Source: Actinacidiphila alni (GTDB lineage Bacteria; Actinomycetota; Actinomycetes; Streptomycetales; Streptomycetaceae). From it: a stretch of 64,000 nt of DNA. Both the position numbers and the translations under genes were made by a program. The stretch lies in contig NZ_FONG01000019.1 in assembly GCF_900112845.1 (NCBI RefSeq), positions 62,001 to 126,000 of the forward strand. The letters are read 5' to 3'. Below are positions 49,611-57,415 of this stretch, piece by piece. Positions within the stretch are counted from its first letter, which is position 1, and each line of letters begins with the position of its first letter. The notes beneath the pieces are model-generated. The model was not told the origin of the DNA. It ran no database searches and saw nothing but the letters and a program-made list of their open reading frames with translations.

Positions 49611-50984
49611 ATGTCCAGCACGCCGCTCGCCGATACCGTCGCCGCCCTCATGCCCCGCGCCCGCACCGAGCTGGCCGAGCTGGTGTCGTACGCGTCGGTG
49701 GCCGACGAGCGGCAGTTCCCCAGGAGCGAGAGTGAGAAGGCGGCCGTCTGGGTGGCCGACGCGCTGCGCGCGGAGGGCTTCGAGGAGGTGGCCCTGCTGG
49801 ACACCCCGGACGGCACGCAGTCGGTGTACGGCCGGCTGCGCGGATCGGAGGGTGCGCCGACGGTCCTGCTGTACGCGCACTACGACGTGCAGCCGCCGCT
49901 GGACGAATCGGCCTGGCTGTCCCCGCCCTTCGAGCTGACCGAGCGGGACGGCCGCTGGTACGGGCGGGGCGCGGCCGACTGCAAGGGCGGTCTGCTGATG
50001 CACCTGACCGCGCTGCGGGCCCTGCGCGAGCACGACGGCGCCCCGGTGAACATCAAGGTGATCGTGGAGGGCTCTGAGGAGCAGGGCACCGGCGGTCTCG
50101 AGCGGTACGCGGAGCAGCACCCCGAGCTGCTGACCGCCGACGCCATCGTGATCGGCGACGCGGGCAATTTCCGGGTCGGGCTGCCGACGGTGACCTCGAC
50201 GCTGCGCGGCATGGTGCTGATGGAGCTGCGGGTGGCCACGCTCGAGGGCAATCTGCACTCGGGGCAGTTCGGCGGGGCGGCGCCGGACGCGCTCGGCGCC
50301 CTGATCCAGATGCTGGCGTCGCTGCGGGACCAGGACGGCTCGACGACGGTGGACGGACTCGACGCGTCGGGCGAGTGGCAGGGACTCCAGTACCCGGAGG
50401 CGGACTTCCGCCGGGACGCCAAGGTGCTGGACGGCGTGGAGCTGGTCGGCACCGGTACGGTCGCCGACCGGATCTGGGCCCGGCCCTCGGTGACGGTGCT
50501 GGGCATCGACGCGCCGCCGGTCGTCGGCGCCACCCCGTCCGTACAGGCCACCGCGGGTGCGCTGATCAGCGTGCGCGTACCGCCCGGTGTCACGTCGGAG
50601 CAGGCGGCGCAGGCGCTGACGGCGCATCTGCGGGCGGCGGCGCCGTGGGGCGCGAAGGTGGAGGTCACGCAGCGCGGCAGCGGCCAGCCGTTCCGCGCGG
50701 ACACCGGCAGCCCCGCGTACACGGCGATGGCGGCGGCGATGCGGGAGGCGTACGGCGAGGAGCTGGCGGTGGCCGGGCAGGGCGGTTCGATCCCGCTGTG
50801 CAACACGCTGGCGGGCCTGTATCCGGAGGCGGAGATCCTGCTGATCGGGCTGAGCGAGCCGGAGGCGCAGATCCACGCGGTCAACGAGAGTGTGTCGCCG
50901 CAGGAGTTGGAGCGGCTGTCGCTGGCCGAGGCGCTGTTCCTCGGCCGGTACGCGGCGTCGAAGTCCGGGGGCGGCGCGGCCTGA
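49611..50984 (+). CDS. M20 family dipeptidase/metallopeptidase
   Basis: A 457-residue M20 peptidase. The zinc ligands and catalytic residues are in LLYAHYDVQPP, GRGAADCKGG (bridging Asp), EGSEEQGTGG (general base Glu and ligand) and AIVIGDAG. The dimerisation/lid domain lies at about 200-330 with the conserved HSGQFGG. The last ligand histidine is in EAQIHAVNES. It hydrolyses dipeptides or related amides in the cytoplasm. GAGGAG 6 nt before the ATG at 49611 marks the start. A terminator at 51014-51049 closes the unit. Confidence 0.93.
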   Translation: MSSTPLADTVAALMPRARTELAELVSYASVADERQFPRSESEKAAVWVADALRAEGFEEVALLDTPDGTQSVYGRLRGSEGAPTVLLYAHYDVQPPLDESAWLSPPFELTERDGRWYGRGAADCKGGLLMHLTALRALREHDGAPVNIKVIVEGSEEQGTGGLERYAEQHPELLTADAIVIGDAGNFRVGLPTVTSTLRGMVLMELRVATLEGNLHSGQFGGAAPDALGALIQMLASLRDQDGSTTVDGLDASGEWQGLQYPEADFRRDAKVLDGVELVGTGTVADRIWARPSVTVLGIDAPPVVGATPSVQATAGALISVRVPPGVTSEQAAQALTAHLRAAAPWGAKVEVTQRGSGQPFRADTGSPAYTAMAAAMREAYGEELAVAGQGGSIPLCNTLAGLYPEAEILLIGLSEPEAQIHAVNESVSPQELERLSLAEALFLGRYAASKSGGGAA

Positions 50985-51013
50985 GCCGCCCCCCTGTCGG
51001 GCTACGGCCGGTC

Positions 51014-51049
51014 GGCCGTCGCCGCCCGTGGCGGTGGGCGGCGACGGCC
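51014..51049 (+). terminator. Bidirectional terminator between the dipeptidase and the kinase-Nudix gene
   Basis: A perfect 14-bp stem, GGCCGTCGCCGCCC, with an 8-base loop between two convergent stop codons. Confidence 0.88.
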
Positions 51050-51062
51050 GGGGCCGGCCGGG

Positions 51063-52097
51063 TCACTCCGCGGGGTGACCGGCCTCCAGATTGAGCGGGC
51101 GGCCCTGTTCGCGGGCGCGCAGCGCCCAGCGGAGCCGGTCGAGCCGGGCGGGCGGCAGCAGCCCGGCGGCCTCGTCCTCGGTGACGAAGCGCCAGTCGCG
51201 CAGTTCCGCGGCGGGCAGCAGCAGCCGGCCGATGTCGGCCGCCGCGACCCGGCCCCCGTCGAAGATCAGCCGGAGACCGCCGTGTCCGGGCGGCTGCGGG
51301 GGTTCCCAGTCGACGACGAGGAGTTCGAGTCCGGTGGTGAGTTCCAGGCCGAGTTCCTCGGCGACCTCGCGGTGCCCGGCACGCGCGGGCGACTCGCCGC
51401 GTTCGACGACACCGCCGGGGAATTCCCAGCCGGGCTTGTAGGTCGGGTCGACCAGCAGGACGCGGTCGGCGTCGTCGAAGAGCAGGACGCCGGACGCCAC
51501 GGTCTCGGCGGCCGGTTCCGGGGTCTGCACGATGCCGCAGGCCCCGGCGCCGCGCCCGACGGCCTCGGCGACACGGGCCGCGGTCTGCCTCGGCGTGAGG
51601 CCAGCGGTGGACACGATGTACGCGTCGAGCGCGAGCCACGGCAGGGCGTTGTCGTAGTCGGCGATGCGGTCCAGGGCCCAGCGGCGGGCGCGGTCGGCCG
51701 CGCCGGGTCCCTCGGGGAGGTCGTCCCTGGCGGCAATGCGTTCGCGCAGGATCGTTTCTCCTGGCTCCAGCAGCACATGCCGGACCTCGATACCGCGGGA
51801 CGCGAGGCCGCCGAAGATCTCGTCCCGGTAGTCCTGCCGCAGCAGGGTCATCGGGGCCACCAGGACACCGCCCACCTCGTTGAGCAGCGCCGCGGCCGTC
51901 TCGACCACCAACCGCCGCCAGATGGACAGATCCTGATAGTCGGTGACCTCCTGGAGCCTTTTCTCCGGCAGCAGTTGGCGCAGACAGCCGCCGAGTACCT
52001 CGGGGTCGTACAGGGTGCTTTCCGGTATCAGCTCCAGCATCTCCAGTGCGGCGCTGGTCTTGCCGGCGCCGAACGCCCCGTTCACCCAGATGATCAC
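51063..52097 (-). CDS. P-loop kinase (TmrB-like) fused to a Nudix hydrolase
   Basis: A 344-residue two-domain protein. Residues 1-185 are a P-loop kinase-like domain: Walker A VNGAFGAGKTSAA at 5-17, then APMTLLRQDYRDEIF, with the overall pattern of TmrB and related small ATP-binding proteins. Residues about 198-330 are a Nudix domain with a full box, the glycine of FPGGVVERGE through REVAEELGL at about 228-251. The pairing suggests coupled handling of a nucleotide-linked metabolite or a drug, as TmrB gives tunicamycin resistance by binding it. The GTG at 52097 has AAAAGGGGG upstream. It lies 113 bp after the DHA2 pump gene in the same direction and may be co-transcribed with it. Confidence 0.87.
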   Translation of the reverse strand: MIIWVNGAFGAGKTSAALEMLELIPESTLYDPEVLGGCLRQLLPEKRLQEVTDYQDLSIWRRLVVETAAALLNEVGGVLVAPMTLLRQDYRDEIFGGLASRGIEVRHVLLEPGETILRERIAARDDLPEGPGAADRARRWALDRIADYDNALPWLALDAYIVSTAGLTPRQTAARVAEAVGRGAGACGIVQTPEPAAETVASGVLLFDDADRVLLVDPTYKPGWEFPGGVVERGESPARAGHREVAEELGLELTTGLELLVVDWEPPQPPGHGGLRLIFDGGRVAAADIGRLLLPAAELRDWRFVTEDEAAGLLPPARLDRLRWALRAREQGRPLNLEAGHPAE

Positions 52098-52210
52098 GGT
52101 GCCCCCTTTTCCGTAGACCCCTACGAATTGCCCGGATCATCGGCACCGGCAAACGCGCGGCGCCCGGCGACGCCGCGCCGGAGCCGCCGGGAGCACCGTA
52201 CGCGCAGGGG

Positions 52211-53743
52211 TCAACGGGCCGGTGCCACCGGGGTTTCGGTGGCGGCGGCCGGTGCGGCGGCGGGCTTGCCGCGCAGCGGCACCTCCTTGACGAACAGCGC
52301 GGCCACGAGGGCGGTGGCGCAGACCGCCGCGGCGGCCAGGAAGATCTGGTGCGTCCCGGAGGCGACCGCGCGCAGATACGCCTCCCGGGCCGCTCCCCCG
52401 GCGCCCGCCTGGTGCTGCTCGGTGGCCCGGGTGAACAGCGAGCCGAACACCGCGACGCCGAGCGAGCCGCCGATCGTACGGAAGAGGGTGACACCGGCGG
52501 AGGCCGCGCCCATGTCCCGCATCCCGACGCTGTTCTGCGCGATGGTCGTCGGCATCTGCATCAGCAGCCCGAGTCCCGCGCCCGCCACCACCATCCAGCA
52601 GCTGGTCACCGCACGCGAGGTGTGCGCGTCCATGGTCGCGAGCAGCAGCATGCCCGCGGTCATCAGCGCGGCGCCGGCGATCGGGAAGACCTTGTAGCGC
52701 CCGGTCCGCGACATCACCTTGCCCGCGACCTGCGAGAGCACCACGACCGGCAGCATCATCGGCAGCAACAGCAGGCCGGAGGAGGTGGCCGAGGCGCCCT
52801 GGACGCTCTGCTGGTACAGCGGCAGATAGAGCGTGGCGCCGAACATCGCGGCCCCCACGGCGAAGATCATCAGCGAGGAGAGCCGGAAGTTGCGGGTCTC
52901 GAACACCCGCAGTGGCAGGACGGGTTCGGCCGCGCGGCGCTGCGAGGCGATGAAGGCGGCGAGTCCGACCACCGCCGCGACGGCGAGTGCGCCGATCTGC
53001 CAGGAGCCCCACGCGTACCGGACTCCGGCCCAGGTGCCCGCGAGCACCACCGAGGAGATGGTGAAGGTCATCAGCGCGATGCCGAGCCAGTCGATCCGCG
53101 CCTTGCTGCGGGTGGCCGGCAGCCGCAGCATCACCTGGCACCACACCAGGGCGAGCAGGCCGAGCGGCAGATTGATGTAGAAGGCCCAGCGCCAGCCGAG
53201 GTGGCCGGTGACGAAGCCGCCGAGCAGCGGTCCGCCGATGGTGCCGATCGCCATCACCGAGGCGGTCATGCCCTGGTAACGACCGCGTTCGCGGGGCGGC
53301 ACCAGGGCGCCGATCAGTGCGAAGGCGCCGGCCGCGAGGCCACCCGCGCCCAGGCCCTGCAGGGCCCGGAAGGCGATCAACGCGTTCATCGACTGGGCGG
53401 CGCCGGAGAGCGCCGAGCCGATCAGGAACACCACGATCGAGGCCAGGAAGACGTGCTTGCGGCCGTAGAGATCGCCGAATTTGCCCCATACGGGCGTCGC
53501 GGCGGCGGTCGCCAGCGTGTAGGCGGTCACCACCCAGGAGATGTGCGCGAGACCGCCGAGGTCGCCGACGATCGTCGGCATGGAGGTGCCGACGACCATG
53601 TTGTCGAGCATGCCGAGCAGCATCGCGAGCATGACGCCGAGCAGCGTGAGCCGTATGTTGCGCGGGACCTCGGTCGGTTCCGCGGCGCCGGACGGCCCGG
53701 CGGCGGGACCGCCGGACGGCGGGCCGGGAGTGTGCGTGGACAT
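52211..53743 (-). CDS. MFS transporter, DHA2 family, TetR-controlled
   Basis: A 510-residue pump with about 14 helices. The first helix holds MLDNMVVGTSMPTIVGDLGG, followed by GKFGDLYGRKHV and, in helix 5, VMAIGTIGGPLLGGFV. The N-terminal 25 residues are Pro/Gly-rich and the tail is Ala/Pro/Thr-rich. The ATG at 53743 has GAAGGAG about 10 nt upstream. It is divergent from a TetR regulator across 155 bp that include an AAAGTG/CACTTT palindrome. The kinase-Nudix gene downstream might form an operon with it and share a resistance role. Confidence 0.93.
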   Translation of the reverse strand: MSTHTPGPPSGGPAAGPSGAAEPTEVPRNIRLTLLGVMLAMLLGMLDNMVVGTSMPTIVGDLGGLAHISWVVTAYTLATAAATPVWGKFGDLYGRKHVFLASIVVFLIGSALSGAAQSMNALIAFRALQGLGAGGLAAGAFALIGALVPPRERGRYQGMTASVMAIGTIGGPLLGGFVTGHLGWRWAFYINLPLGLLALVWCQVMLRLPATRSKARIDWLGIALMTFTISSVVLAGTWAGVRYAWGSWQIGALAVAAVVGLAAFIASQRRAAEPVLPLRVFETRNFRLSSLMIFAVGAAMFGATLYLPLYQQSVQGASATSSGLLLLPMMLPVVVLSQVAGKVMSRTGRYKVFPIAGAALMTAGMLLLATMDAHTSRAVTSCWMVVAGAGLGLLMQMPTTIAQNSVGMRDMGAASAGVTLFRTIGGSLGVAVFGSLFTRATEQHQAGAGGAAREAYLRAVASGTHQIFLAAAAVCATALVAALFVKEVPLRGKPAAAPAAATETPVAPAR

Positions 53744-53842
53744 GGCTGATCACTCCTTCACGGAGATCAGGGGAACGGGAGAGGAGCCGGTCCGGGGCGG
53801 CGCCGCAGCGGCCGGCACCCCAAGAAGAGCACATCCGATTCA

Positions 53843-53863
53843 AAAGTGCAATCACTACACTTT
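53843..53863. promoter_or_regulatory. TetR operator between the DHA2 pump and its regulator
   Basis: AAAGTG-N9-CACTTT is an exact inverted repeat. Nested AGTG-caat-CACT (53845-53856) and CACT-ttcgc-AGTG (53858-53870) give three overlapping palindromes, which suggests two TetR dimers bound side by side. It lies 100 bp upstream of the pump and 36 bp upstream of the regulator. Confidence 0.65.
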
Positions 53864-53898
53864 CGCAGTGGAACAACCCGACGGGTAGACTGGCGCCC

Positions 53899-54483
53899 AT
53901 GACCGAGACGACGATGGGGCGCCGCGAGCGCAAGAAGGCCGCCACCCGCCAGGCACTGGCCGACGCGGCCCTGAAGCTGTTCCTGGAGCGCGGCTACGAG
54001 CAGGTCGGCGTCAAGGAGATCGCGGACGCCGCCGACGTCTCCGTCACGACACTCTTCAAGCACTTCGGCAGCAAGGAGGCGCTGGTCTTCGACCAGGACG
54101 CCGACAAGGAGGCCGCGCTCGTCGCCGCGGTCAGGGACCGGCCCGCGGGCCGGTCCGTCCCGGACGCCCTGCGGGACCACATCCTGGTCTCACGGTTCGC
54201 CTACGGCGCCAACCCGGAACTGCGCCGATTCCTCGACCTCGTGGAGAGCACGCCGGCGCTGCGGGAGTATTCCGACCGGATGTGGATCCGCCACCGGGAC
54301 GCGCTCGCGCACGCGATCGCCGCGGAGATCGGCGCCCCCGCGGACGACGCGAGCAGCGCGGCACTGGCCTTCTTCGCCCTCCAGGCCCGCGCCCTGACCC
54401 GGGACCACCCCGACCCCCGGCACATGATCAACGAGACTTTCAACCTGCTCGCCGCGGGCTGGGCCGCCGTCCATCCGGAGTGA
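53899..54483 (+). CDS. TetR/AcrR family regulator of the DHA2 pump
   Basis: A 194-residue regulator with helix-turn-helix near 12-60 (KKAATRQALADAALKLFLERGYE, VTTLFKHFGSKEALVFDQD). The ligand domain follows the AcrR-type pattern with LRRFLDLVESTPALREYSDRMW. The ATG at 53899 appears leaderless: TAGACT (53886-53891) ends 7 nt upstream. It probably represses the divergent pump and itself. Pump substrates are the likely ligands. Confidence 0.93.
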   Translation: MTETTMGRRERKKAATRQALADAALKLFLERGYEQVGVKEIADAADVSVTTLFKHFGSKEALVFDQDADKEAALVAAVRDRPAGRSVPDALRDHILVSRFAYGANPELRRFLDLVESTPALREYSDRMWIRHRDALAHAIAAEIGAPADDASSAALAFFALQARALTRDHPDPRHMINETFNLLAAGWAAVHPE

Positions 54484-54529
54484 CCCGTTCTGGTCGGAAC
54501 CACCCGCCGTACGCGCTAGCTTGACGCCC

Positions 54530-54787
54530 ATGAAGGTGCGTCACAAAGCGCGCGGCTTCCTCGTCCACCGCGACGAACTCCTGCGGTTGCGCCGCGGCCG
54601 GCCGGGCGGCGAGCCGTACTGCACCGCCGTGGGCGGCAGCGTCGAGCCGGGCGACGCCGACATCGAGGCGGCGCTGCGCCGCGAGGCCCTGGAGGAGATC
54701 GGCGCCACGCTCGGCCCCGCCACCGAGGTGCTCACCCTCACCGAGGACGGCGGTGCCACCTGGTCCTCCGGGGAGGACACCCGATAG
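54530..54787 (+). pseudogene. Nudix hydrolase truncated by a repeat element
   Basis: The frame begins MKVRHKARGFLVHRDELLRL and carries a Nudix box with GGSVEPGDADIEAALRREALEEIGA, where Asp replaces the first Glu. It continues through TEVLTLTEDGG and then stops at 85 residues, within a few codons of entering the repeat array that starts at 54786. Related Nudix proteins run about 130-150 residues, so the C-terminal beta strands and helix are lost. No continuation is seen beyond the array. TAGCTT (54517-54522) lies 7 nt before the ATG, so it may still be transcribed without a leader. Confidence 0.75.
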
Positions 54788-54932
54788 GGGCGCAGCCCCG
54801 TCCCCGCACCATGCGGAGGGGGGTGCCCTGTCGGGGGCGCGGCCCCTTGCCCGCACCATGCGGAGAGGGATGCCCCGTAGGGGCGCGCCTCCTGTACCCG
54901 CGCATGCGGAGGACCAGGTTCTTTAGGGGCGC
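54786..54932 (+). repeat. 46-47-bp tandem repeat array
   Basis: ggggcgc occurs at 54787, 54834, 54880 and 54926. Units share the pattern ggggcgc-gccccg-cccgcaccatgcggag-ggg-tgccc. The first three are whole but diverged. The fourth start leads straight into the left arm of the palindrome. The array replaces the 3' part of the Nudix gene. Together with the palindrome it fills most of 54788-55137, where I see no intact gene. Confidence 0.85.
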
Positions 54933-55078
54933 GGGGAACTGCGCGGCCCGCCCCCACCGGGCCGGTGGTCGCAAAAACAACAGCATCTGCCCCACTGGGG
55001 GCGGCTTTTCGTCTGAACGCGCACGCGGGCTGAGCGCGCAGTTCCCCGCGCCCCCAGAAGAGCACCCTCGTCCGCAGA
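54908..55078. repeat. Large dispersed Streptomyces palindrome (MITE-like or long terminator)
   Basis: The left arm ends with ggggcgcggggaactgcgcg (54926-54945) and the right arm begins with its reverse complement (about 55036-55055). Imperfect pairing extends outward through gcggaggaccaggttct and its counterpart to about 55078. This core is the palindrome I recognise as widely dispersed in streptomycete genomes, usually in 3' intergenic positions. The inner ~90 bases are free. It may fold as a long stem and end transcription of the convergent ROK kinase gene. Confidence 0.75.
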
Positions 55079-55137
55079 GGCACCGTGGCGGACTCCGTCG
55101 AGCCCGAGGTCAAGACAGGCGCACCCCAGTGGACCGG

Positions 55138-56106
55138 CTACGCCGGGGTGAACGCCGACAAGCGCAAAGCCTGGGCGGCGGCCGCCGCCGCCCCGACAAG
55201 ACCGGCGTCGGTCCCGAGCTTGGCGGGGACGACCTCCACCCCGGCGGCAAAAGAAAGCGTCGCGTAGCGAGTGAGGTGCTCACGGAGCGGGTCGAAGAGA
55301 ATAGGCCCCGCCCCGGCGACACCGCCGCCGATGACGGCGACATGGATCTCGACGAGCGTCGCCGTCGCCGCGATCCCAGCGGCCAGCGCCTGAGCGGCCC
55401 GATCGAAGGACGCGAGCGCGACCGCATCGCCGGCGCGCGCCGCCTCGGCCACGGCGGCGGCCGTCGGCGCGGTGCCGACCGGCGGCACCCAGCCCCCGTC
55501 GAGCGCGCGCCGCGCGATGTTGGGACCGCTGGCGATCCGCTCGACGCAGCCGCGCGACCCGCACGGGCACAGATCCCCGTCGAGGTCGACACTGATGTGC
55601 CCGATGTGCCCGGCGTTGCCGGTCGGCCCGGGCAGCAGCGCGCCGCCGAGCACGAGGCCGCCACCGACCCCGGTGGACACGACCATGCACAGCGCGTTGT
55701 CGTAGCCGCGGGCCGCGCCCTGCCAGTGTTCGGCCGCAGTCATCGCGACCCCGTCCCCGGTGAGGACGACGGGCAGCCCGTCGACGGCCTCGGTGACGCG
55801 GGCGACGAGCGGGAAGTCCCGCCAGCCGGGCACGTTGACCGGGCTGACGGTGCCGTGCGCGGCGTCCACCGGCCCGGCGCTGCCGATACCGACGGCCGCG
55901 ACCGCGGCCCAGCCCGGGGCGGCGCGCAGCTCGCCCACCACGTCGAGGACCGCGCGCAGCACGGTCTCGTCGTCCTCCCCCGCGGGCGTCGGCCGCAGCG
56001 CCCGCGCCGACAGTCTCCCCTCCGCGTCGACGAGCGCCCCGGCGATCTTCGTACCGCCGATGTCGATTGCGGCCACGAACGGACCGGTAGCGCCTTGGGG
56101 GTGCAT
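55138..56106 (-). CDS. ROK family sugar kinase (glucokinase-like)
   Basis: A 322-residue kinase. The phosphate loop is AIDIGGTKIAGALVD (13-27). GHIGHISVDLDGDLCPCGSRGCVERIASG holds the ROK histidines and zinc cysteines. The STGVGGGLVLGG and VIGGGVAGAG segments bind ATP. It should phosphorylate glucose, N-acetylmannosamine, fructose or a similar hexose. The specificity EXGH-like site reads GPTGNAGHIGH. The ATG at 56106 is not strongly marked. It is divergent from a LacI-type repressor with a perfect 12-bp palindrome between them. No transporter or glycosidase is adjacent. Confidence 0.9.
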   Translation of the reverse strand: MHPQGATGPFVAAIDIGGTKIAGALVDAEGRLSARALRPTPAGEDDETVLRAVLDVVGELRAAPGWAAVAAVGIGSAGPVDAAHGTVSPVNVPGWRDFPLVARVTEAVDGLPVVLTGDGVAMTAAEHWQGAARGYDNALCMVVSTGVGGGLVLGGALLPGPTGNAGHIGHISVDLDGDLCPCGSRGCVERIASGPNIARRALDGGWVPPVGTAPTAAAVAEAARAGDAVALASFDRAAQALAAGIAATATLVEIHVAVIGGGVAGAGPILFDPLREHLTRYATLSFAAGVEVVPAKLGTDAGLVGAAAAAAQALRLSAFTPA

Positions 56107-56205
56107 CGCTCGGGGGTCTCCTCTTTCCTGACTTCCTGCTGAATATCCTGGCGAATCGCCCGGGGTTCCGCGCAAACGGCACCAGAGATAGTCTCCACTA
56201 ACTCT

Positions 56206-56217
56206 GACAACGTTGTC
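56206..56217. promoter_or_regulatory. LacI-type operator
   Basis: GACAACGTTGTC is a perfect 12-bp palindrome with the central CG typical of LacI/GalR sites. It lies 100 bp upstream of the ROK kinase and 30 bp upstream of the LacI gene, able to control both. Confidence 0.8.
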
Positions 56218-56246
56218 CAACTCTTCCCGCAGGGAATACTACGATC

Positions 56247-57272
56247 GTGACCCACAGTTCTGGACGAGTTCCCCGGCCCACCATGAAAGATGTCGCCGCC
56301 CGAGCGGGCGTCGGCCTCAAGACGGTGTCCCGGGTGGTGAACGAGGAGCCCGGCGTCACCCCGGACACGGTTGCCCGCGTCCAGGCGGCGATCGATGCCC
56401 TGGGCTTCCGGCGCAACGACAGCGCGCGGCTGCTGCGCACCCGCCGCACGGCCAGCGTCGGCCTGGTGCTCGAAGACCTCGCCGACCCCTTCTACGCGCC
56501 GCTCAGCAGGGCGGTGGAGGATGTGGCGCGGGCCAATGGCGCGCTGCTCTTCACGGGGTCGAGCGCCGAGGATCCGCGCCGCGAGCAGGAATTGGTACTG
56601 GCCTTCTGCGCGCGCCGGGTGGACGGGCTGATCGTGGTGCCCGCCGGCGACGACCACCGGTATCTGATCCCGGAGATCGAGGCGGGCGTGGCCACGGTGT
56701 TCGTGGACCGCCCCGCCGGGCGGATCGACGCGGACATGGTGCTGACCGACAACGCGGGCGGCACCCGCGACGGCGTCGCCCACCTGATCGCGCATGGGCA
56801 CCGCAGGATCGGCTTCATCGGCGACCAGCCGGGCATCCACACGGCCGCCGAGCGGCTGCGCGGCTACCGCGAGGCGATGGCCGACGCGGGGCTGCCGATC
56901 CGCCCCGAGTGGTATTCGATGGGCCCGACCAATCCCGAGCGGGTGCGCGCCGTCCTGGCCTCACTGCTGTCCGGGCCCGAGCCGGTGACCGCGCTCTTCG
57001 CGGGCAACAACCGCGTCACGGTCACGGCCGTACGGGTGCTGTCGCACCATCCGCGGCCGGTGGCGCTCGTCGGCTTCGACGACTTCGAACTCGCCGATCT
57101 GCTCGACCCGCCGGTCACGGTGGTGGCGCAGGATTCGCCGGGCCTCGGCCGCAGCGCGGCGCAACTGCTCTTCCGCCGACTCGAAGGCGGCGCCGACGCC
57201 GCCCCGGAACGCCTGGAGCTGCCCGCCCGGCTGATCGCCCGCGGTTCCGGCGAGATCCCGCCCGCACCCTGA
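56247..57272 (+). CDS. LacI family transcriptional repressor
   Basis: A 341-residue repressor. The helix-turn-helix and hinge are at about 13-60 (TMKDVAARAGVGLKTVSRVVNEEPGV). The periplasmic-binding-like sensor follows (VGLVLEDLADPFYAPLSRAVE, RRVDGLIVVPAG, RRIGFIGDQPG, ALVGFDDFELADLLDPPVTVV). It probably represses the divergent ROK kinase gene in response to its sugar. The GTG at 56247 lies 4 nt after TACTAC, and ATG at 56283 is an alternative that still keeps the whole helix-turn-helix. I keep the longer form because conserved sequence is not disturbed. Confidence 0.92.
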   Translation: MTHSSGRVPRPTMKDVAARAGVGLKTVSRVVNEEPGVTPDTVARVQAAIDALGFRRNDSARLLRTRRTASVGLVLEDLADPFYAPLSRAVEDVARANGALLFTGSSAEDPRREQELVLAFCARRVDGLIVVPAGDDHRYLIPEIEAGVATVFVDRPAGRIDADMVLTDNAGGTRDGVAHLIAHGHRRIGFIGDQPGIHTAAERLRGYREAMADAGLPIRPEWYSMGPTNPERVRAVLASLLSGPEPVTALFAGNNRVTVTAVRVLSHHPRPVALVGFDDFELADLLDPPVTVVAQDSPGLGRSAAQLLFRRLEGGADAAPERLELPARLIARGSGEIPPAP

Positions 57273-57415
57273 GCCGCAGGCGGACGGCACGTACGCACCC
57301 AGGGCGTCCGGTCACCAGCTCAACGCCAGGACCGGGCGTCGGCTCGTCGGATCGGCGGCGCGGCAACCGAGCCGGGTGTCGGGGCGGCGCCCGGCCAGGG
57401 CCTCTCGTTGGCGGC

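Noticed and set aside
54786-55078. A CRISPR array
   Set aside because: The 46-47-bp units are diverged, few and without unique spacers, and they run into a palindrome. No cas gene is present.
54908-55078. An insertion sequence
   Set aside because: The palindrome carries no transposase frame and I could not identify a target-site duplication; a MITE-like or structural repeat is the most that can be said.
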